Source: SLRI01 sp964460465
Lineage (GTDB): Bacteria; Pseudomonadota; Alphaproteobacteria; Geminicoccales; Geminicoccaceae
Length of the DNA: 64,000 nt
Assembly: GCA_964460465.1 (NCBI GenBank)
Contig: CAYWSB010000005.1
Span: 1-64,000 of the forward strand
Reading direction: 5' to 3'
A model generated the notes under the pieces. That model worked only from the letters and a program-made list of their open reading frames with translations, was not told the origin of the DNA and made no database searches. Position numbers and translations under genes: made by a program. Shown here one piece after another: positions 51,939 to 60,251 of this stretch. How positions within the stretch are numbered: position 1 is the first letter of the stretch; every line of letters starts with the position of its first letter.

Positions 51939-53228
51939 ATGGCCACCGTCACGGGTTTCGATCTGCCGATCGACACGCTCGACGAAGGCAGCATGCTCCC
52001 CGGCCGACGCTTCGACGTCATCGACTTCGACGCCACCTCGATCACCTCGCGCGTCGACGGCCGGCTCTTCATCATCTACGGCACGTTCGACTACAGCAGC
52101 ATAAAGGCGCTGGAGCAGTCGCCGGTGACCGGCATCGCCATCCGCCTGGATGATCCAGGCCAGACCCCGGTCGTCGAGGTGGACGGTTTCAGCCATCCCT
52201 TCAGCGTGCTGGAAAAGGTCAAGCTGCTCTTTCCCTTCCTCCTCACCGGCGACGACGCGATCACCGGTAGCAGCGTGGCCGATCGGCTGTTCGCCTATGG
52301 CGGCAACGACGTGATCGACGGCCGCGAGGGCGACGACCTCATCGACGGCGGGCCGGGGGCGGACCTGATGCGTGGCGGGCTTGGCGACGACAGCTACGTC
52401 GTCGACAACCCGGCCGACGAGGTCGTCGAACTGGCCGGCCAGGGTACGGACAGCATCCTGAGCAACATCGTCGAGTACGTGCTGCCACTGCACGTCGAGA
52501 ACCTGACCCTCGGCAAGGCCGCCGGCGCCGGCATCACCTACGGCAACGAGCTTGCCAACATCCTGGTCGGCAACCAGTACGCCAACCGGCTCGAGGGCGG
52601 GCCGGGCGACGACCAGCTCGACGGCGGCAAGGGCGCCGACGTCATGCTGGGCGGGTCGGGCGACGACGGCTTCGTCGTCGACAACAAGCGCGACGTGGTG
52701 CTCGAGCAGCCGGGCGAGGGCATCGACACCGTCCGCAGCAGCATCGCCGTCACCCTGCCGCAGCACGTCGAGAACCTCCTGCTCCTGGGCAAGGCCAAGG
52801 CCGGCACCGGCAACGAGCTCGCCAACGTCATCACCGGCAATGCCGGCAAGAACACGCTCGTCGGCGGCGCCGGCGACGACACCCTCTTCGGCCTCAGCGG
52901 CAAGGACAGCCTCGAGGGCGGCCAGGGTGCCGACCGCTTCGTCTGGCTCGAGCCCGGCGACGGCACGGACACGATCCGCGACTTCACCCCCGGCGACGGC
53001 GATGTGCTCGACCTGCGCGCGCTGGTCTCGGGTTTCACCCCCGGAGTCTCCGACCTCGCCGATTTCCTAACGCTCGCCTCCGGCAAGAAGGCGGCCACAC
53101 TCGCCCTCGACGCCGACGGTGCCGATGGTGCGGCACGCTTCCTCAACGTGGCCCTGCTCGCCGGCTTCGACGCCACCAGCACCACGGTCGAGCAACTCGT
53201 CGCCGACGGCAACATCCTCGTCGCCTGA
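51939..53228 (+). CDS. RTX-type calcium-binding repeat protein, predicted type I secreted
   Basis: 429 residues, no N-terminal signal peptide. Residues 1-110 form a domain shared with the next gene (MATVTG start). From about residue 115 come three clusters of glycine-rich nonapeptides (GGNDVIDGREGDDLIDGG; GGPGDDQLDGGKGADVMLGG; GGAGDDTLFGLSGKDSLEGG) that fold as calcium beta-rolls, separated by VVDN-VVE spacers. The acidic/hydrophobic end (DFTPGDGDVLDLRALVSG, then DGNILVA) resembles a type I secretion target. No secretion genes are in the window. Exported surface or matrix protein; function unknown. Confidence 0.85.
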   Translation: MATVTGFDLPIDTLDEGSMLPGRRFDVIDFDATSITSRVDGRLFIIYGTFDYSSIKALEQSPVTGIAIRLDDPGQTPVVEVDGFSHPFSVLEKVKLLFPFLLTGDDAITGSSVADRLFAYGGNDVIDGREGDDLIDGGPGADLMRGGLGDDSYVVDNPADEVVELAGQGTDSILSNIVEYVLPLHVENLTLGKAAGAGITYGNELANILVGNQYANRLEGGPGDDQLDGGKGADVMLGGSGDDGFVVDNKRDVVLEQPGEGIDTVRSSIAVTLPQHVENLLLLGKAKAGTGNELANVITGNAGKNTLVGGAGDDTLFGLSGKDSLEGGQGADRFVWLEPGDGTDTIRDFTPGDGDVLDLRALVSGFTPGVSDLADFLTLASGKKAATLALDADGADGAARFLNVALLAGFDATSTTVEQLVADGNILVA

Positions 53229-53288
53229 GCCTGACCAGCCGGGCGAGGCCGCCGCGCCGGCTGCGCCCAACAGAGGAGACCTCTCGCC

Positions 53289-54290
53289 ATGGCGACCGTC
53301 ACCGGCCATGACAGCGGCATAGACACCAGCCGGCTCGGCTGGATGGTGCCGACGCGCAAGCTCAAGATCGTCGAGGTCACGCCCGAGGCCCTGACGGTGG
53401 GCGTCGCCGCGCCATCCTACGGGGGCGACGGCTATGGCATTCGCTACTACGGCGGCGAATGCACCTTCTACGGCAGCTTCGAGGGGACGAAGGCGAAGGC
53501 GTTGAGCCTGGGCACCGTCACCTCGATCGAGTCGATCTGGAAGTGGTCGCCGGGGCAGGCGGGCCCGGTGCCGCTCATCAGCATCGACGGCCTGGACCTC
53601 ACCTTCGGTGCGATCCAGAAGGGCGACTTCCCCCTGATCCTCGCCGGCGACGACACCATCACCTGCAGCCCCCTGGCCGACTACCTGTTCGGCCACGCCG
53701 GCGACGACGTGATCGACGGCCGCGAGGGCGACGACCAGCTCGACGGCGGCACGGGTGCCGACCTGATGCGCGGCGGTTCCGGCAACGATATCTACATGGT
53801 CGACGACCCCGGCGCCCGGGTGGTCGAGCGGGCCGGCGAGGGACAGGACACGGTCCAGAGCAGCGTCAGCTTCACCCTGCCCGAGCATGTCGAGGAGCTG
53901 TGGCTGGGCGGGGCGGCCGAGGCCGGCGTCGGCAATGCGCTCGCCAACGACATCTCCGGCAATCGGCTCGCCAACCGGCTCGAGGGGCTGGCCGGCGACG
54001 ACCGGCTCGACGGTGGTCCCGGTGCCGACACCATGCTGGGTGGCCCCGGCAACGACAGCTACGTCGTCGACGACCTTCGCGACCTCGCCGGCGGCTACGA
54101 GCCCGGCGTCTCCCTCGTCGGCGACTTCCTCCGGCTCGCCGTCGGCCGCAAGGCCACCAAGGTCTCCCTCGACCCCGACGGCAGCGAGGGCGCGGCCAGG
54201 TTCCAGGTGCTCGCCGTGCTCACCGGCTTCGACGGCACGGGTGTCTCGGTCGAGAGCCTCGTCGACGAGGGCAGCATCCTGCTGGCCTGA
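53289..54290 (+). CDS. RTX-type calcium-binding repeat protein, internally shortened paralogue
   Basis: 333 residues. It shares the MATVTG N-terminus, the block GHAGDDVIDGREGDDQLDGG and the C-terminal end (VGDFLRLAVGRKATKVSLD ... GSILLA) with the preceding gene. Only two nonapeptide clusters are present. After GGPGNDSYVVDD the sequence jumps straight to LRDLAGGYEPGVS, which corresponds to the terminal domain of the first protein; about 105 residues holding the third repeat cluster are missing. The reading frame is intact, so it is probably functional. GGAGA about eight bases before the ATG. Confidence 0.83.
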   Translation: MATVTGHDSGIDTSRLGWMVPTRKLKIVEVTPEALTVGVAAPSYGGDGYGIRYYGGECTFYGSFEGTKAKALSLGTVTSIESIWKWSPGQAGPVPLISIDGLDLTFGAIQKGDFPLILAGDDTITCSPLADYLFGHAGDDVIDGREGDDQLDGGTGADLMRGGSGNDIYMVDDPGARVVERAGEGQDTVQSSVSFTLPEHVEELWLGGAAEAGVGNALANDISGNRLANRLEGLAGDDRLDGGPGADTMLGGPGNDSYVVDDLRDLAGGYEPGVSLVGDFLRLAVGRKATKVSLDPDGSEGAARFQVLAVLTGFDGTGVSVESLVDEGSILLA

Positions 54291-54332
54291 GCCGCCGCCG
54301 CTTGCTAGGCTGGGTGGTCCCGGAGGACCGTC

Positions 54333-54980
54333 ATGCCCCACGACCACGATCACGGCCACGACCACGAGGGCGCCGCGCTCTCGCCGATGGATCTCCGCGT
54401 CCGGGCCCTGGAATCGCTGCTGGTCCAGAAGGGCTATGTCGACCCGGCGGCCCTCGACGCGCTGATCGAGACCTACGAGCACCGGATCGGGCCCAGGAAC
54501 GGGGCGCGCGTCGTGGCCCGGGCCTGGGTCGATCCGGGCTATCGGCAGTGGCTGCTCGATGATGCCACGGCGGCCATCGCGTCCTTGGGCTTCACCGGCC
54601 GGCAGGGTGAGCACATGGTGGCGGTCGAGAACACGCCCACCCTGCACAACATGGTCGTCTGCACGCTCTGCTCCTGCTACCCCTGGCCGGTCCTGGGCGT
54701 GCCGCCGGTCTGGTACAAGTCGCCCGCCTACCGCTCGCGGGCGGTGATCGAGCCGCGCGGCGTGCTGGCCGAGCTCGGCCTCGGGCTGCCCGACGACGTC
54801 GCCATCCGGGTCTGGGATTCGACGGCCGAGGTGCGCTACCTCGTCCTGCCGCAGCGGCCGGACGGCACCGAGGGCCTGGACGAGGCGGCACTGGCCGCGC
54901 TCGTCACCCGCGATGCCATGATCGGCACCGGCCTGCCGCTCACCCCGAAGGCGGCACGGGCAAAGGGGCTGCTGCCGTGA
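54333..54980 (+). CDS. nthA: Nitrile hydratase alpha subunit, cobalt type
   Basis: 215 residues. The metal-binding motif is VCTLCSCYPWP with Cys110, Cys113 and Cys115; Thr after the first Cys marks the cobalt type (iron types have Ser). The downstream YKSPAYRSRAV is typical. With the beta subunit it hydrates nitriles to amides in the cytoplasm. The N-terminus MPHDHDHGHDHEG is His/Asp-rich and could help metal loading, although short His-rich starts occur in other members. Its stop overlaps nthB by four bases. Confidence 0.95.
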   Translation: MPHDHDHGHDHEGAALSPMDLRVRALESLLVQKGYVDPAALDALIETYEHRIGPRNGARVVARAWVDPGYRQWLLDDATAAIASLGFTGRQGEHMVAVENTPTLHNMVVCTLCSCYPWPVLGVPPVWYKSPAYRSRAVIEPRGVLAELGLGLPDDVAIRVWDSTAEVRYLVLPQRPDGTEGLDEAALAALVTRDAMIGTGLPLTPKAARAKGLLP

Positions 54981-55636
54981 ACGGCGTTCACGACATGGGC
55001 GGGATGCACGGCTTCGGCCCGGTCCAGGCCGAGGCCGACGAGCCGGTGTTCCACGCGCCCTGGGAGCGGCGCGCCTTCGCGCTGACGCTCGCCATGGCCC
55101 GGCCCGGCGGCTGGACGATCGACGCCTCCAGGCATGCGCGCGAGTCGCTGCCGCCGGCGCGGTACCTGGGGTCGAGCTACTACGAGATCTGGCTGGCGGC
55201 GCTGGAACGCCTCTTGGTCGAACGCGGCCTCGTGACCGCCGAGGAGCTGGCCGCGGGGCGGAGCAGCGCGCCGCCTGCCGCCGTTCCCGGCATCCTTCGG
55301 GCCGAGGCGGTGGCCGAGACTCTTGCCGGGGGAGGTCCGGTCGAGCGGGCAGCCCCTGCGGCCGCGCGGTTTGCGGTCGGCCAACCCGTCCAGGCGCTCA
55401 ATCTCAACCCCACTGGGCATACCCGCCTGCCGCGCTACGTCCGTGGCCGAACCGGCACCGTCACCTATGTCCATGGCTGCCACGTGTTCCCGGACAAGAA
55501 CGCTCACGGCCTGGGCGAGCAGCCGCACTGGCTCTACGGTGTGGCCTTCGCCGCGCGCGAGCTCTGGGGCCCCGAGGTGCCGGACGGCGACGTGGTCCAG
55601 CTCGACCTCTGGGAGCCGTATCTTGCACCCGCCTGA
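54977..55636 (+). CDS. nthB: Nitrile hydratase beta subunit
   Basis: 219 residues. N-terminus MNGVHDMGGMHGFGPV is diagnostic. The N-terminal helical region has PARYLGSSYYEIWLAALE and the C-terminal SH3-like barrel has RLPRYVRGRTGTVTYVHGCH and HWLYGVAFAARELWG. It binds the alpha subunit to form the active enzyme. ATGA overlap with nthA. The last codons overlap the TTG start of the accessory gene. Confidence 0.95.
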   Translation: MNGVHDMGGMHGFGPVQAEADEPVFHAPWERRAFALTLAMARPGGWTIDASRHARESLPPARYLGSSYYEIWLAALERLLVERGLVTAEELAAGRSSAPPAAVPGILRAEAVAETLAGGGPVERAAPAAARFAVGQPVQALNLNPTGHTRLPRYVRGRTGTVTYVHGCHVFPDKNAHGLGEQPHWLYGVAFAARELWGPEVPDGDVVQLDLWEPYLAPA

Positions 55637-56012
55637 GCTGGCAGCGGCGCTGGCCGGACGCGGCGCCCTGCCGGCTGACCGCGCGGGGCCCGTGTTCCTC
55701 GAGCCTTGGCACGCCCAGGCCTTCGCCATGACCGTCGCCCTGCACGAGCGGGGGCACTTCACCTGGGCCGAATGGGCCGAGGCCCTGGGCCTGGAGCTGG
55801 CCCGCAGCGCCGCGGACGACGAGCCCGAGAATGCCTACTACGAGGCCTGGCTCGCCGCTCTTGAAGCGCTCCTTGCCGGCAAGGGACTGGTCGGCGAGGC
55901 CGAGCGCCGGGCGCGACGCGACGCCTGGGAGGCCGCCGCGCACGCCACGCCGCACGGCCACCCCATCAAGCTCGAGGCCGGGCTCAGGTCAGCCCGTCGT
56001 GGATCAGCTTGA
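55623..56012 (+). CDS. Nitrile hydratase accessory protein (activator, beta-N-terminal-like)
   Basis: 129 residues resembling the N-terminal part of the beta subunit: VFLEPWHAQAFAMTVALHE, FTWAEWAEALG and PENAYYEAWLAALEALLAGKG. This matches the small maturation proteins (P14K/NhlE type) that load cobalt into the alpha subunit by swapping subunits. The TTG start at 55623 has GGGAG seven bases upstream and lies within the nthB end. Its 3' end overlaps the convergent TSUP gene by 29 bases. It completes an nthA-nthB-activator operon. Confidence 0.85.
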   Translation: MHPPELAAALAGRGALPADRAGPVFLEPWHAQAFAMTVALHERGHFTWAEWAEALGLELARSAADDEPENAYYEAWLAALEALLAGKGLVGEAERRARRDAWEAAAHATPHGHPIKLEAGLRSARRGSA

Positions 56013-56730
56013 TGCCGGTGAGCAGCACGAAGACGTAGCAGAGCCGGTAGAAGATCTGCTGGTTGACCTTGTCGTGCAGCCAGATGCCGGCGAGCATGCC
56101 GAGCGCGGCCACGGGCACCAGGGTGAGGGAGGCCCAGAGATTGCCCGGGGCGAACAGGCCGAGCAGCGCATAGGGAACGACCTTGGCGGCGTTGACCAGG
56201 GCGAAAAGCACGATCATCGAGCCCACGAAGATCGATTTGTCGAGCTTCAGGGGCAAGAGGTAGATGTTGGCCGGCGGGCCGCCGGCATGCGCCACGGTGC
56301 TGGTGAAGCCGGCGAGGCCGCCCCAGAAGGCGGCACGCCGGGGCTCGTGCGGCCGGGCCGGCAGGTCGCCCTTGCGGCGGAGGAAATAGTCGAGCGCGAA
56401 GCCGGCGGCGATCAGGCCGAGCAGGACCCGCACGACGTCGTCGTTGAGGTAGTTGAAGACGAGGCTGGCGGCGAGGATGCCGACCAGCGCCCCCGGCAGC
56501 ATGGTCTGGATGATCCGCCGGTCGAAGCGGCGCCGATAGGCCCAGATGCCGATCGCATCCATGATCAGGAGCAGCGGCAGCATGATTCCGGCCGCGACGG
56601 CCGGCGAGACGGCCAGCGCCATCAGCGGCACGGCGGCGATGCCGAGGCCGCCGCCGAAGCCGCCCTTGGAGATGCCGAAGATGAGCACGGCCGGGACGGC
56701 CGCGAGGTAGAAGCCGGGATCGCTCAGCAT
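55984..56730 (-). CDS. Sulfite exporter TauE/SafE family (TSUP) membrane protein
   Basis: 248-residue membrane protein of about eight helices with the duplicated TSUP motifs: FGISKGGFGGGLGIAAVPL near residue 20 and FTSTVAHAGGPPANIYLLPL near residue 145. The family exports or imports sulfite, sulfoacetate or other organic anions. Convergent with, and overlapping by 29 bases, the nitrile hydratase activator gene. A functional link is not evident; a role in sulfonate or sulfur metabolism is possible by family. Confidence 0.9.
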   Translation of the reverse strand: MLSDPGFYLAAVPAVLIFGISKGGFGGGLGIAAVPLMALAVSPAVAAGIMLPLLLIMDAIGIWAYRRRFDRRIIQTMLPGALVGILAASLVFNYLNDDVVRVLLGLIAAGFALDYFLRRKGDLPARPHEPRRAAFWGGLAGFTSTVAHAGGPPANIYLLPLKLDKSIFVGSMIVLFALVNAAKVVPYALLGLFAPGNLWASLTLVPVAALGMLAGIWLHDKVNQQIFYRLCYVFVLLTGIKLIHDGLT

Positions 56731-56761
56731 CGCTCGGGCGAACGGTGCGGCCCTGCCGCCG

Positions 56762-57379
56762 TCAAAGCCCTGCTGCGGCGCGCAGCCCGTCCACGTCCCA
56801 GGCCTTGAGCAGCGCCACGAGCTGGTCGCCCGAGGCGAGGCCGCGACCCTCGACCTTGAGCATGGCCCGCCCGCCGCCGAGAACGTAGGTGACCTCGCCG
56901 CGGCCGGCGGCCTGGTCGAACTCGAGCACCGCGTTGTCGCGGCCCAGGCGCACCCGCTGCATGTTGGGATTGGCGGCGAGCATGGCGGGATTGCTGAAGA
57001 TCGCGGCCATGCCCTGGAGCATCGGGTTGTCGATGATCAGCTGGGCCTCCATGCTCCCGGAGCCGCCGGTCTCGCGGTAGCTGCGGTTGACGATCGTCCC
57101 GCCGCCCATGAAGGCAGCGCCGCTTTCCTGGCTGGCATCCTCGGCCGTCCAGCCGTCGGGGGCAGGCGGAAAGGTCAGGGCGTAGGCCCCGCCGAGCCGC
57201 GCCTGGATCTCGCCGATGGCGAACTGCAGCTCGGTGATGGCTGCTGCGAGCTCGCCCTCCTCGTAGAGCTCGATCGCCAGGTCGAGCTGCTCCCTGATCT
57301 CGTCCGCGGCGAGCGGGGCGGCAGCCACCGGCGAGAGTACGAGGCCGAGGATCGGCAGGGCAAGGCAGGTACGTCGCAT
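56762..57379 (-). CDS. Secreted hypothetical protein
   Basis: 205 residues with a signal peptide (MRRTCLALPILGLVLSPVAA). After it comes a helical, TPR-like stretch (EIREQLDLAIELYEEGELAAAITELQFA), then a beta-rich domain (AFMGGGTIVNRSYRETGGSG, VLEFDQAAGRGEVTYVLGGG) with an internal IIDNPMLQGMAAIFSNPAML. I do not recognise a named family. It lies 122 bases after the STAS gene on the same strand; that gap holds no visible hairpin. It might be an output of the signalling module, but this is only positional. Confidence 0.75.
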   Translation of the reverse strand: MRRTCLALPILGLVLSPVAAAPLAADEIREQLDLAIELYEEGELAAAITELQFAIGEIQARLGGAYALTFPPAPDGWTAEDASQESGAAFMGGGTIVNRSYRETGGSGSMEAQLIIDNPMLQGMAAIFSNPAMLAANPNMQRVRLGRDNAVLEFDQAAGRGEVTYVLGGGRAMLKVEGRGLASGDQLVALLKAWDVDGLRAAAGL

Positions 57380-57501
57380 CGATGGTCTCCCCCGAAAGTC
57401 GATCGCCGAGGTCAGACCGCAACCGTGACAGCACGTCAACCCCGGGCGCGCCCGACACCGCGACCGCGGCGGCACCTGGTTGAGACGACGGCGGCTGCCG
57501 G

Positions 57502-57837
57502 TCAGCCGTGTTGCTTGCGGGCCGTCTCGAGATCGGGCTCGATCGTCAGCATGCGATCGAAGCCCGAGACCTTGAAGACCTCGCGGACCACCGGGTTCAT
57601 GCCGGCCAGCACGATGCGCTTGTCGGCCTTGCGGGCGGTCTTGGCGGCGATCAGCACGGCGCGCAGCCCCGCGCTGGAGACGTAGGGGCAGCGGGCGAAG
57701 TCGACATAGAGGACCGGGTCGGCCACCTCGAGCTTGGCCAGCAGCTCGGCCTCGAAGGCCTTGGAGGCGACGACGTCGAGCTTCTCCTCGATCCGCACCA
57801 GCTCCGACCCGCCGCCCGGCGCGTTGCCCTGGCTCAT
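57502..57837 (-). CDS. STAS-domain anti-sigma factor antagonist
   Basis: 111-residue single STAS domain. PYVSSAGLRAVLIAAKTAR holds the phospho-acceptor site; Ser55 aligns with the phosphoserine of SpoIIAA/RsbV. VLYVDFARC before it is the core strand. In partner switching the unphosphorylated form binds the RsbW-like kinase. Here that kinase domain is the C-terminus of the upstream gene (four-base overlap) and the phosphatase is two genes up, so all components are present. Confidence 0.92.
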   Translation of the reverse strand: MSQGNAPGGGSELVRIEEKLDVVASKAFEAELLAKLEVADPVLYVDFARCPYVSSAGLRAVLIAAKTARKADKRIVLAGMNPVVREVFKVSGFDRMLTIEPDLETARKQHG

Positions 57838-60251
57838 CGTTCCTCCACGCTCGGCGCCGCCGCCGGGTCACCGTCCAGTGTCGTCGTGCCCAGCCGCTTG
57901 ATCAGCGTCAAGCGATTGCGCGATCCGGCGCGGGCATAGCGCATGTCGTCCATCAGTTCGCGGACGAGATGAATGCCGAGCCCACCCATCGCCCGTTCGT
58001 CGATGTCCCCGTCCAGCGACGGTACGCCGATCGTCAACGGATCGAAGGCCACCCCGTCATCCTCGATGGTGACGCTGACCGTCTCGTCGCCGGCAGCCCC
58101 GTCGACGAACGCCTCGACGAGAATGACATGCTGCCCGGCGTCGGTCCAGGCGTAGCGGCAGATGTTGGTCAGCACCTCGTCGAAGGCGATCTCGAACGGT
58201 GCCAGCGCGGCATCACGATAGCCGAACGGCGCCATGAACCGCGCGAAGGCGGCCGCCAGGCGACGGTGCTCGGCCAAGTCGTTCGCCAGCGTCATGGCGA
58301 ACGACCGGCCGTCGATCAGGGCTTCGGGCATCGGCGTCTCCAGGCGCCAGGGATCGACCTCGTAGACGGCTTGCGGGCCGTAGCGCTTGGCCAGCTCGAC
58401 GATCCCGCGATAGGTGCAACGGTAGCGCGGCCGGTAGATGCCGCCTTCCAGCCGTGTCTCGGCCTCGGCGGCGCTCTCCTGGGCGATCAGCCAGGCGACG
58501 AACGGGGCCGAGGCGAAGACCCGGCCGGGCAGGGTGATCGGCTCGATCCGGGCGGCCCGGTTGACGTTGCCGCCGTAGACCATCGCCTCCCCGGTCAGCG
58601 GATGGCGGCCGGCGAACACCGGGCCGGCATGCAGGCCGATGCGCATCGCCATGAAGTCGGGCAGGCCGAAGGCGCGGGCATCGACGGCGGCGAAGGCGGC
58701 CCTGAGCGCCATGGCATAGTCGGCGGTGGCGAGCGCGTCGTCGGCGAGCACGAACAGGGCGTCGCCCCAGCTCCGGCGCATGGCAGGGACAAAGCCGAGC
58801 TCGTTGCGCATGTGGTTGGCCACCGCCGCCATGAACCGCCAGAACGCCGGCAGGAGCGTGTCGTCGAGCCGGGTGAACCCCACGACGTCGGCGAACAGCA
58901 GGCCGGCGATGCGCTGGCCGCTGCTCGCCGCCGGCAGCTCCGGCACGCGCCCCGCTGCCTGTCCGCACCCCAGCTCGTCGAGATCGACGAGGCGCAGGCG
59001 GGTCGGATCGCCCCAGTGGTCGATGAAGTCGTTGACCCCGCCACGGCCGCTGTCGGCCAGCGGATCGCAGGCGGCGATCAGGCAGGGGCTGGTGCCGAGC
59101 CGCTTGGCCCTGAGCCGTGCCGTGCCGTCGATCACCCGGTTGCCGAACTCGAGCACCAGCTGGTCCAGCCCCTGCCGGTCGTCGGCCACGCTGGTGATCG
59201 AGGTCGCCGCTGCCACCGCCCGGTCGAACAGGGCCGGCCAGTCGCCGCCCGCCGGCAGCACCAGGCGCTCGCGAAAGGCGTCGATCCCGCAGGGCAACAC
59301 CAGGTTCAGCTCAGCGCCGCGGGCCAGGACCGCCTCGGCGAACAGGAGATCGGCACCGGCAGCGGCCGAGCCATAGGCGATCTCGGCCTCGACTGCGGCC
59401 AGGGCATTGTGCACCGCAGCCCGGACCGCCGGCTGATCCGCCACGGTCGTGTCGCGGACGCCGCAATAGATCACCAGCCGCGGCGGCGGAAAGGACTCGC
59501 GCGCGGCGCGCGGCACATCGATTCCGCGCGCCGCGAGCGCATCGAGGGCACGGCGGATGCGCGCCCGTTCCAGCGGCTGCGCCCGGGCCTGCCTGGCCAG
59601 GACGGCCAGGACCCGTTCAGCGGCAGCGGTGTCGTCGCGCACCAACGCGAGGCGGGCGAGATCGAGCAGCTGGTCGGGCTCGCCACGCCTGTCGTCGGCG
59701 TGCTCGGCCGCTGCCTGTGCCGACGCGGCCAGCGATCGTGCCACGTCGTCCCGGCCGCGTGCCTTGGCCAGCAGCGCCGCCGCCGCGGTCTCGGCGACGC
59801 CACCACTCCTGGCTCGTGCGAGCCGCACCTCGAGCGCCCGGTCGAGATCGCTGCTGCGGCCGGTCGCCTGCCAGAGCTCCTCGAGCACCCGTGCCCGCCG
59901 CGCACCGTCGAGGCCCTGCACAGGTCGGCGCGGCGCCGCCTCCAGCGCATCGACGATCACCTGTGCCGCGGCCGCGTCGCCGCTCCGCAGGTGGGCCAGG
60001 GCCGCGAGCCAGCGCAGGCTGCGTCGGCCGGCCGCGGACGCATCCGGCGGCGCCGCCTCGGCCGCCCGGGCGAGGTCGACGGCCTCGAAGGTGCGTCCCG
60101 CATCGAGTGCCGCCTCGATCTGCAGGGCGAGCTGCCGCGCGTGCACGCCCTGGCCCTGGCCGTCGGCAGCCGGGGCGCGGCGATCGGGGCGCTGCCAGGT
60201 CGGCGGTGCGGCAGCGGCGTCCGCCCCGGGTGGCCGCCCCTCAGGCAGCAC
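57834..60251 (-). CDS. Cyclase / anti-sigma kinase fusion: TPR-like - SLOG-like - class III cyclase - HATPase
   Basis: 805 residues, GTG start. Residues 30-240 are helical and TPR-like. Around 245-340 a Rossmann-like segment (YCGVRDTTVADQ, GSAAAGADLLFAEAVLA) resembles SLOG/DUF4071 sensors. Residues 445-610 are a class III nucleotidyl cyclase with metal-binding Asp in LLFADVVGFTRLD near 453 and SWGDALFVLADD near 497, plus NVNRAARIE. The usual substrate-selecting Lys and Asp look replaced (RSWGD; YGGNVN), so the nucleotide product is unclear. Residues 670-800 are an RsbW-like HATPase (FDEVLTNICRYAW, DDGVAFDPL, GGLGIHLVRELMD). It probably phosphorylates the adjacent STAS protein. Confidence 0.85.
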   Translation of the reverse strand: MLPEGRPPGADAAAAPPTWQRPDRRAPAADGQGQGVHARQLALQIEAALDAGRTFEAVDLARAAEAAPPDASAAGRRSLRWLAALAHLRSGDAAAAQVIVDALEAAPRRPVQGLDGARRARVLEELWQATGRSSDLDRALEVRLARARSGGVAETAAAALLAKARGRDDVARSLAASAQAAAEHADDRRGEPDQLLDLARLALVRDDTAAAERVLAVLARQARAQPLERARIRRALDALAARGIDVPRAARESFPPPRLVIYCGVRDTTVADQPAVRAAVHNALAAVEAEIAYGSAAAGADLLFAEAVLARGAELNLVLPCGIDAFRERLVLPAGGDWPALFDRAVAAATSITSVADDRQGLDQLVLEFGNRVIDGTARLRAKRLGTSPCLIAACDPLADSGRGGVNDFIDHWGDPTRLRLVDLDELGCGQAAGRVPELPAASSGQRIAGLLFADVVGFTRLDDTLLPAFWRFMAAVANHMRNELGFVPAMRRSWGDALFVLADDALATADYAMALRAAFAAVDARAFGLPDFMAMRIGLHAGPVFAGRHPLTGEAMVYGGNVNRAARIEPITLPGRVFASAPFVAWLIAQESAAEAETRLEGGIYRPRYRCTYRGIVELAKRYGPQAVYEVDPWRLETPMPEALIDGRSFAMTLANDLAEHRRLAAAFARFMAPFGYRDAALAPFEIAFDEVLTNICRYAWTDAGQHVILVEAFVDGAAGDETVSVTIEDDGVAFDPLTIGVPSLDGDIDERAMGGLGIHLVRELMDDMRYARAGSRNRLTLIKRLGTTTLDGDPAAAPSVEER

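Noticed and set aside
49935..52766. Long minus-strand open frame continuing upstream of the ABC permease
   Set aside because: It runs antisense through the MetE-like and first RTX genes, which have clear motifs; the permease fold starts at the ATG at 50741.
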